64,000 bases of DNA from Melanocharis versteri (taxonomy: Eukaryota; Chordata; Aves; Passeriformes; Melanocharitidae): positions 186,001 to 250,000 of the forward strand of contig VZTG01007430.1 of assembly GCA_013397845.1 (NCBI GenBank), given 5' to 3'. The position numbers and the translations under genes are program-made. Within the stretch, counting starts at the first letter, position 1, and each line of letters starts with the position of its first letter. A model generated the notes under the pieces. The model made no database searches and had not been told where the DNA came from. It was given only the letters and a program-made list of their open reading frames with translations. Below are positions 62,201 through 64,000 of this stretch, one piece after another.

Positions 62201-62257
62201 CTTTCCCAGCAAACTTCTTACATGGGGAAGGAGAATTTGAACAGACTTATAGCAAAG
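26199..62257 (+). CDS. SYNE2: SYNE2 (nesprin-2 giant), N-terminal 30 coding exons, 3'-partial
   Basis: Nesprin-2 giant is a tail-anchored outer-nuclear-membrane protein. Its C-terminal KASH domain binds SUN proteins, and its N-terminal paired calponin-homology (CH) domains bind F-actin, linking nucleus to cytoskeleton (LINC complex). Thirty exons were placed by translated similarity plus splice signals: 26199-26277, then 29 exons from 35912 to 62257. They total 4,563 nt (1,521 codons) with no internal stop and matching phases at all 29 junctions. CH1 is at about residues 33-136 and CH2 at about 182-287; from about 300 on the protein is helical, charged spectrin-repeat sequence. The N-terminus (MASQQSS...IDDLHLTLQ) and the CH1 stretch GFNTFQCRSNIENALTF fit nesprin-2 better than nesprin-1. 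The gene continues past the right edge: mammalian nesprin-2 giant is nearly 6,900 residues, so about a fifth is seen. Exon calls come from reading, not from transcripts. Confidence 0.97.
26278..34904. other. SYNE2: SYNE2 intron between coding exons 1 and 2, main part
   Basis: Most of a 9.6 kb intron, without recognisable exons or large mobile elements. Minor low-complexity tracts are a (TTTTG)-type run at about 26706-26727, a purine run at about 28634-28668, T-runs near 32142-32156 and an (ATT)n run at about 33184-33197. Several AT-rich blocks with TAAT cores (about 28680-28760) could be regulatory but cannot be judged here. Confidence 0.7.
34905..35069. repeat. Tandem array, 3 x 55 bp
   Basis: Three consecutive 55-base units start at 34905, 34960 and 35015, each running from GAGAAACTGTTCAAA to CCAGCTCCCTGC. 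Copies 2 and 3 are identical over the region read; copy 1 differs at one base (CAAAC for CAAAT). Near-identity implies recent expansion. It is intronic. Confidence 0.97.
35081..35207. repeat. Tandem duplication, 2 x about 64 bp, with an ambiguous base
   Basis: Two units (35081-35144 and 35145-35207) share GAGCTGGGTCTCTGTGTCA and CCCAGTGTGGCTC. They differ at a few positions, including one short indel. The single N at 35145 falls exactly at the unit junction, suggesting an assembly or consensus problem. The array abuts the 55-bp array, and the true copy number may be higher. Confidence 0.93.
35208..35911. other. SYNE2: SYNE2 intron, 3' end before exon 2
   Basis: About 700 bp between the tandem arrays and exon 2. 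Nothing recognised apart from the T-rich tract that leads into the exon 2 acceptor. Confidence 0.6.
35912..35973 (+). CDS. SYNE2: SYNE2 coding exon 2 (start of CH1)
   Basis: Residues 27-47. It contains KKTFTSWINSILAK, the first helix of CH1 with the conserved W of the T-x-W-I/V-N motif found in spectrin-superfamily actin-binding domains. The acceptor is TTTCGCAG and the donor GTAAGT. It ends in phase 0. The 943-bp intron that follows shows nothing recognisable. Confidence 0.95.
36917..37012 (+). CDS. SYNE2: SYNE2 coding exon 3 (CH1)
   Basis: Residues 48-79. It carries the VSDLYTDIQQGHLLLDLLEVLSG core of CH1, in which the D-L-x-x-D-x-x-x-G pattern followed by L-L-x-L-L-E-x-L-S-G is typical of type 1 CH domains. 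The acceptor is ATCTTGCAG and the donor GTAAGA, both in phase 0. A 271-bp intron follows. Confidence 0.96.
37284..37361 (+). CDS. SYNE2: SYNE2 coding exon 4 (CH1)
   Basis: Residues 80-105, including GFNTFQCRSNIENALTF. The N-I-x-x-A-L-x-F-L pattern is the central CH1 helix, and F-N-T-F-Q-C-R distinguishes nesprin-2 from nesprin-1 as I recall them. The acceptor is GCTTTGCAG and the donor GTGAGT. The next intron is only 93 bp, the shortest in the window. Confidence 0.96.
37455..37547 (+). CDS. SYNE2: SYNE2 coding exon 5 (end of CH1)
   Basis: Residues 106-136. It contains L-V/I-N-I-x-x-x-D-I followed by GKPSIVLGLIWTIIFHF, the signature C-terminal helix of a CH1 domain and part of its actin-binding surface. 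The acceptor follows a T-run (TCCTTAG) and the donor is GTAAGT. The 1,167-bp intron holds nothing I recognise. Confidence 0.97.
38715..38896 (+). CDS. SYNE2: SYNE2 coding exon 6 (CH1-CH2 linker and start of CH2)
   Basis: Residues 137-196 plus two bases of codon 197. IEELARTL closes the first CH domain. A Ser/Pro/Lys-rich linker follows (about residues 150-175, including SSAVDSSPKAS and a run of lysines), then MSATKALLLWAKEQC opens CH2. The donor is GTAAGT. The following intron is 1,626 bp. Confidence 0.96.
40523..40719 (+). CDS. SYNE2: SYNE2 coding exon 7 (CH2)
   Basis: Residues 197-262. It contains VTDFKSSWRSGLAFLAII, the conserved CH2 core with D-F-x-x-S-W-x-x-G, then RPGLVDL and AFRIAELELNIPRLLEPE. 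The acceptor (CTGGGATAG) has a modest pyrimidine tract, but it is the only AG that keeps the frame. The donor is GTAAAT. A 447-bp intron follows. Confidence 0.97.
41167..41267 (+). CDS. SYNE2: SYNE2 coding exon 8 (end of CH2)
   Basis: Residues 263-296. It contains the near-invariant PDEKSIMTYVAQFLQYSK end of CH2, then an acidic tail (PESEEDMQ) that starts the link to the rod. The acceptor is CTCGTAG and the donor GTATGT. Codon 263 is split across the junction (G then AT). The following 695-bp intron has no recognised element. Confidence 0.98.
41963..42064 (+). CDS. SYNE2: SYNE2 coding exon 9 (start of spectrin rod)
   Basis: Residues 297-330. EKVREAMDWLAAQEKKL is amphipathic and helical and marks the start of the spectrin-repeat rod. 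The acceptor is ATTACCAG and the donor GTAAGT, in phase 0. A 746-bp intron follows. Confidence 0.93.
42811..42948 (+). CDS. SYNE2: SYNE2 coding exon 10
   Basis: Residues 331-376. SFMETFNQEKTPFLPVLSSKR and the following Gln/Glu-rich helix ending EEWDKVISQ are spectrin-like. A strong pyrimidine tract precedes the CTATCCCTAG acceptor. The donor is GTCAGA, a non-optimal +3. A plain 870-bp intron follows. Confidence 0.92.
43819..43983 (+). CDS. SYNE2: SYNE2 coding exon 11
   Basis: Residues 377-431. It starts INEWKAKLDQM and contains SIEAWLQEVERL, with the tryptophans at the helix positions expected in spectrin repeats. The acceptor is CTTTTAAAG and the donor GTATGC, both phase 0. The 1,843-bp intron after it is AT-rich with no recognisable gene or repeat. 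Confidence 0.94.
45827..45939 (+). CDS. SYNE2: SYNE2 coding exon 12 (weak donor)
   Basis: Residues 432-468 plus two bases. GLMDCFDSHLDTLQSF is followed by NMPLVLPEKLEEMRR. The acceptor TTTTCTCCAG is strong. The donor AAG|GTTGTG is poor at +3 to +6 but is required to join exon 13 in frame. Reading through it meets an in-frame TGA at 45944-45946. The intron is 699 bp. Confidence 0.92.
46639..46795 (+). CDS. SYNE2: SYNE2 coding exon 13
   Basis: Residues 469-521. It contains FLEYHYGLCSAIANEVKL and LNIWDVKYGAKESVESLL, which I recall as well conserved in mammalian nesprin-2. The acceptor is CTGTTTGCAG and the donor GTAAGT. The next intron (1,675 bp) has only a short (TTTC)4 run near 47096-47112. 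Confidence 0.95.
48471..48561 (+). CDS. SYNE2: SYNE2 coding exon 14
   Basis: Residues 522-551 plus one base. NFIEEKKLETQLDTATHIC continues the helix begun in exon 13. The acceptor is TTGGGCAG and the donor GTAAGC. The intron that follows is short, 158 bp. Confidence 0.93.
48720..48907 (+). CDS. SYNE2: SYNE2 coding exon 15
   Basis: Residues 552-614. YISNVNTTLQKVLSSWSNY and HLLKTWLEENRNED are typical spectrin-repeat helices. Codon 552 is split (G then CT). The acceptor is ATGTCCTAG and the donor GTACGT. A 168-bp intron follows. Confidence 0.95.
49076..49240 (+). CDS. SYNE2: SYNE2 coding exon 16
   Basis: Residues 615-669. SLNEAGNHLIEVSKEQVGS and ELKKLNRRWAKFIKR form the second and third helices of a spectrin repeat, with the usual L-N-x-R-W motif. 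The acceptor is TCTGTCTAG and the donor GTGAGT. The 1,270-bp intron after it has no recognisable gene. Confidence 0.95.
50511..50684 (+). CDS. SYNE2: SYNE2 coding exon 17 (shorter than the mammalian counterpart?)
   Basis: Residues 670-727. A short Ser/Thr/Glu stretch (LGEESTNAAEKTTELPGS) precedes IEELLGGVDSWAAEIACLL, which matches the start of a spectrin helix. As I recall mammalian nesprin-2, the linker here is considerably longer, so the bird exon appears shortened at its 5' end. The acceptor is TTGTTTGTAG and the donor GTGAAA. A 1,755-bp intron follows with nothing recognisable. Confidence 0.88.
52440..52598 (+). CDS. SYNE2: SYNE2 coding exon 18
   Basis: Residues 728-780. The C-terminal part, HTTGLEARIKEARDKIE, is the best-conserved piece; the first half is more divergent. 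The acceptor is TTCAACCAG with the exon starting at AGT. The donor GTACTC is suboptimal. A 249-bp intron follows. Confidence 0.9.
52848..53021 (+). CDS. SYNE2: SYNE2 coding exon 19
   Basis: Residues 781-838. NFEESQNELEASISKAVQL is the recognisable core, followed by a PEECISRYE linker. The acceptor is TTCTTCCAAG and the donor GTGGGT. The 906-bp intron after it has a locally GC-rich stretch (about 53440-53640) without coding signals. Confidence 0.92.
53928..54053 (+). CDS. SYNE2: SYNE2 coding exon 20
   Basis: Residues 839-880. KVLDKFLKAAEQLKNISSD and VRRRWE read as spectrin-repeat helix. A 12-T tract ends in the TCTGCAG acceptor and the donor is GTGAGA. A 155-bp intron follows. Confidence 0.93.
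54209..54364 (+). CDS. SYNE2: SYNE2 coding exon 21
   Basis: Residues 881-932. A very lysine-rich helix (REKKKF, LKKINKQLGKEKKLL) ends KTKGLIKEHE, which is strongly conserved as I recall the family. Two coding A-runs, A7 at 54258-54264 and A8 at 54283-54290, sit in the lysine codons. The acceptor is GTTTTGCAG and the donor GTACCT. A 642-bp intron follows. Confidence 0.94.
55007..55218 (+). CDS. SYNE2: SYNE2 coding exon 22
   Basis: Residues 933-1002 plus two bases. It starts AFFSHEGSMKELNKSLEDL and ends in a helix (CEKKLEKVQQMVADTH) that runs into a Gly/Ser/Pro-rich linker. The acceptor is TTGGTTTAG and the donor GTGAGT. A 255-bp intron follows. Confidence 0.93.
55474..55549 (+). CDS. SYNE2: SYNE2 coding exon 23 (divergent linker)
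   Basis: Residues 1003-1028, mostly low-complexity (SENGEESGPSQQIDNF). It is supported by phase (completes a GGG codon and ends in phase 0), the TTCTTGTAG acceptor and the GTAAGA donor, rather than by strong similarity. A 612-bp intron follows. Confidence 0.8.
56162..56280 (+). CDS. SYNE2: SYNE2 coding exon 24 (divergent linker)
   Basis: Residues 1029-1067 plus two bases. An acidic linker (NKFEEDGDLAVPTLLER) whose end, LLER, matches the conserved re-entry into the next spectrin repeat. The acceptor follows a long T tract (TTTTTACTCAG) and the donor is GTAATT. A 590-bp AT-rich intron follows. Confidence 0.85.
56871..56994 (+). CDS. SYNE2: SYNE2 coding exon 25 (GC donor)
   Basis: Residues 1068-1109. 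NLEELLQLSRDKVASGF and SSCLQ-like TSCLQNKLLELQ resume the rod. The acceptor is TTTCCTTAG. The donor is CAG|GCAAGT, a GC donor with otherwise perfect consensus. The nearest GT (four bases downstream) would break the frame. The intron is 842 bp. Confidence 0.92.
57837..57994 (+). CDS. SYNE2: SYNE2 coding exon 26
   Basis: Residues 1110-1161 plus two bases. VIDSEISSGWTQLENISS and LQGEWKELQDIINTR are spectrin helices, with W at the expected places. The acceptor is ATGTTCTAG and the donor GTATAA. A 445-bp intron follows. Confidence 0.94.
58440..58587 (+). CDS. SYNE2: SYNE2 coding exon 27
   Basis: Residues 1162-1211. MNSLRTALEIVLPIENESI is well conserved as I recall the family. The acceptor is TTATTTGCAG and the donor GTAAGG. 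The 1,167-bp intron that follows has no recognised gene. Confidence 0.94.
59755..60353 (+). CDS. SYNE2: SYNE2 coding exon 28 (largest, 599 nt)
   Basis: Residues 1212-1410 plus two bases, about three times the size of the next largest coding exon here. It spans most of two spectrin-like units: IEVCKQLEHLDSSARDEF, then LEAFMASLRKIQSS, a Pro-rich break (CLPDPPDQPEIQ), AKCLDERLKTVDICLEDAE and NSELLKNIQDLRDGINKIG. It ends LKDPTIPAIQK, which is highly conserved as I recall. The acceptor is CAATTTCAG and the donor GTGAAT. A 625-bp intron follows. Confidence 0.97.
60979..61158 (+). CDS. SYNE2: SYNE2 coding exon 29
   Basis: Residues 1411-1470 plus two bases. IKSLTELEKELDRAAAEM, IANKLPQIDEEKAEE and LWEDTKLLLAE are continuous charged helix. 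The acceptor is TAATAAAG after a T tract and the donor GTAAGG. A 948-bp intron follows with nothing recognisable. Confidence 0.94.
62107..62257 (+). CDS. SYNE2: SYNE2 coding exon 30 (last in window)
   Basis: Residues 1471-1521. CARVLELLKQYQSCKASL and SYMGKENLNRLIAK are strongly conserved as I recall mammalian nesprin-2. The acceptor is TTTTTAATAG and the donor GTGAGT, phase 0. No further exon could be found in the remaining 1.7 kb, so the next one lies beyond the window. Confidence 0.96.
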
Positions 62258-64000
62258 GTGAGTGACAAGAACTTAGCAGAAAAGAAAGAAAAGCCTTTCC
62301 TGGGAGCATTCAGATGCAGGGTTGCCCTTGTACCCTCAGCCTTCAGGATAGACGTTAAGGCCTTGCTTTCACTTTGGCTTCCAAAATACATTTAGGAACT
62401 CCGTATTTTTGTTTTAAGTAGATTTAAGTCTATTTTTTCTTAGTGAATCAAGGTCTTGGTAAAGGAGAATGATTAAAAAAAAACCAAACCCCATGGAAGA
62501 AGTAGGATGAAGATGAGATTAAGTCCTGTTCTTTTGCTCCAAGATGTGACAGAAGTTAAACATTTGCAGTGGCTTTTACATTACTTGATGAGCTACTCAT
62601 ACTGAATGAGCAGGTACTGCTGGACACCCCCTCATTTAGTTTAGTTTTCCACCTTTTCAGGCAGAAATGTGACAGCCAGCTTCTTGGCTAAATAAGTACA
62701 GCTACTGGGCATAGTTGTCTGTGGTTAACAGATTAGTGAAGAGCAGCATGTCCATCATGACCATTTTACTGCACAGGTTTTATGTATCCTGGGTTATGTA
62801 ACTGGTTGTTCAGATCCTTTTTTTAAGCTTTCTGATGAGGCATCACCCATAGCACCCAGGAATGTTTGCTCCCAGGCAGTGCCTGGGATGGTTAAATTTA
62901 AGAAGGAATGTAAGCGGTGTCTTCCCCCAGGCAGTGGGATGGTGTCTGCTCGTGCCACCCCCTTTAGCTGAGGCAGGGTCTCTTCTTGGTCCCACCAGTG
63001 AGACTTGGGGCACCTTGGATCACCTGGGCTCCTGCTGCAGGGGGGACATTGCCTGCATGTCCCAGCCCCTGCTTGTGGGGTGACCCCTCTCTGGGGACAG
63101 CCCTCCCTCCTCACCCCGAGCTGTGCAATTCCCACTCCCAGAGCTGTGGTCTGAAATTGCTGTGGCACAGTACAGGCATGTCCTCGGGTGCTGATGATTT
63201 GTTACTTAGAATTACATATATAACATGTCCTTGAGTGCTGATGATTCGTTACTTAGAATTATATAAAATAATAGCAGAGAAAGTCGTCTGCTTCGTTCTG
63301 GTTTGTGAGAGCGGCTCTGCCGTTCTCCCCCGAGCTCAGCGGTGTCGCTATGGGAAGATGGAATTTCCCAGGATGTCTGTGGGAAATAAGGAGAGCTGCT
63401 AACATCAAAGTGCCGAGCACTAGAGGTCAGTGTTTCTTTTCCAGGAAGCTTCTGTGTTTGTAAACACTGACATTCCAATTAAACACAAAGAAGCAGCTTG
63501 GTGTTTAAACAGAAAGTAGGAGAAAGAGACGTTTCAGTTTCTGGCAGTGACATATTTGACCGTGTCTGTCTTTAAGTAGGATTTAAGCTTTTTTTTGTAA
63601 ATAGCTCAAAACCTGGGGATCAGAATGCAGGTTATATTTTAGTGTTTAGTGTCTCAGATGATTATCACGCCGTGCATTGTTTACCTCTTTAACCAAGGTT
63701 CTGTGTGTGGATGTACAGTCCCCTTGGATCTGGCACTTAGGACTTCAAAAGCAAGCTGTGGTTTTGGCTCTCTTAGAAATAAATTTTCCATATTCCCACT
63801 CAGCTGTTCTGCAGCCAATAACAGAATGATATGGATTTCTACCAAGGAAATATTCCTGTCAGCATGGCAGGGATATAACAACACAGGATGCATTCCTAGT
63901 CTCATCATATTGTATAAAATAGATTATTTTGTGTAATGCTGTTGTTTCTCTAAGCAAAAAAAAAAAACCAGCAAATCAGTTAAAAATATTTTGCTGAATA
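62258..64000. other. SYNE2: SYNE2 intron after exon 30, partial
   Basis: No next exon recognised before the window edge. Contains a locally GC-rich stretch (about 62850-63130), a perfect 17-base palindrome (CCCAGGCA-G-TGCCTGGG, 62871-62887), the 47-bp tandem duplication listed separately, and an A-run at about 63956-63967. Confidence 0.7.
63177..63270. repeat. Tandem duplication, 2 x 47 bp
   Basis: Units start at 63177 and 63224. Both contain CATGTCCT, GTGCTGATGATT, GTTACTTAGAATTA and an AT-rich end. They differ at a handful of bases, so the duplication is older than the 55-bp array. Confidence 0.9.

Noticed and set aside
26199..62257. Assignment to SYNE1 (nesprin-1) instead of SYNE2
   Set aside because: The N-terminus, the CH1 segment with FNTFQC and the rod segments match nesprin-2 as I recall it, not nesprin-1.
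1..64000. CRISPR arrays, operons, integrated virus or another novel system
   Set aside because: The window is ordinary vertebrate genic DNA. No repeat-spacer arrays, retroviral gene frames or clustered unknown genes were found.

Overview
The window is vertebrate nuclear DNA, most likely from a bird. The signs are CR1 retrotransposon copies in the typical avian forms, compact introns, two CpG islands and strict GT-AG (one GC-AG) splicing. It holds the 5' part of one large gene on the + strand: SYNE2, which encodes nesprin-2 giant. I placed 30 consecutive coding exons between 26199 and 62257. Joined, they give one open frame of 4,563 nt (1,521 codons) with every splice phase consistent. The gene runs off the right edge, so the rest of the spectrin-repeat rod and the C-terminal KASH domain are not here.

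Layout. 1-8465: upstream sequence with no recognisable gene, one CR1 fragment (about 5737-6262) and a palindrome-rich patch (3508-3721). About 8466-9330: a CpG island interrupted by a 334-base assembly gap (8699-9032); this is the best candidate for the SYNE2 promoter and non-coding exon 1. About 9331-26161: presumed first intron, with a second CpG island at about 17885-18625 (candidate alternative promoter), a CR1 copy (about 23844-24440) and two CR1 3' tails. 26162-26277: exon with the start codon. 26278-35911: a 9.6 kb intron containing a minisatellite-like array (34905-35207). 35912-62257: the other 29 coding exons, densely packed with introns of 93-1843 bp. 62258-64000: start of the next intron, with a 47-bp tandem duplication.

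Protein. Exons 2-8 encode two calponin-homology domains (about residues 33-136 and 182-287), the F-actin-binding module that connects the outer nuclear membrane to the cytoskeleton in the LINC complex. Exons 9-30 encode the start of the helical spectrin-repeat rod. A poorly conserved, serine/glycine/acid-rich stretch lies near residues 995-1065.

No second protein-coding gene, tRNA, rRNA or other recognisable RNA gene was found. The points most worth checking are the second CpG island, the GC-AG intron after exon 25, the weak donor with an immediate in-frame stop after exon 12, the tandem arrays and the palindrome cluster. I found no evidence of a previously undescribed system. Comparisons with mammalian nesprin-2 are from memory, not from an alignment.
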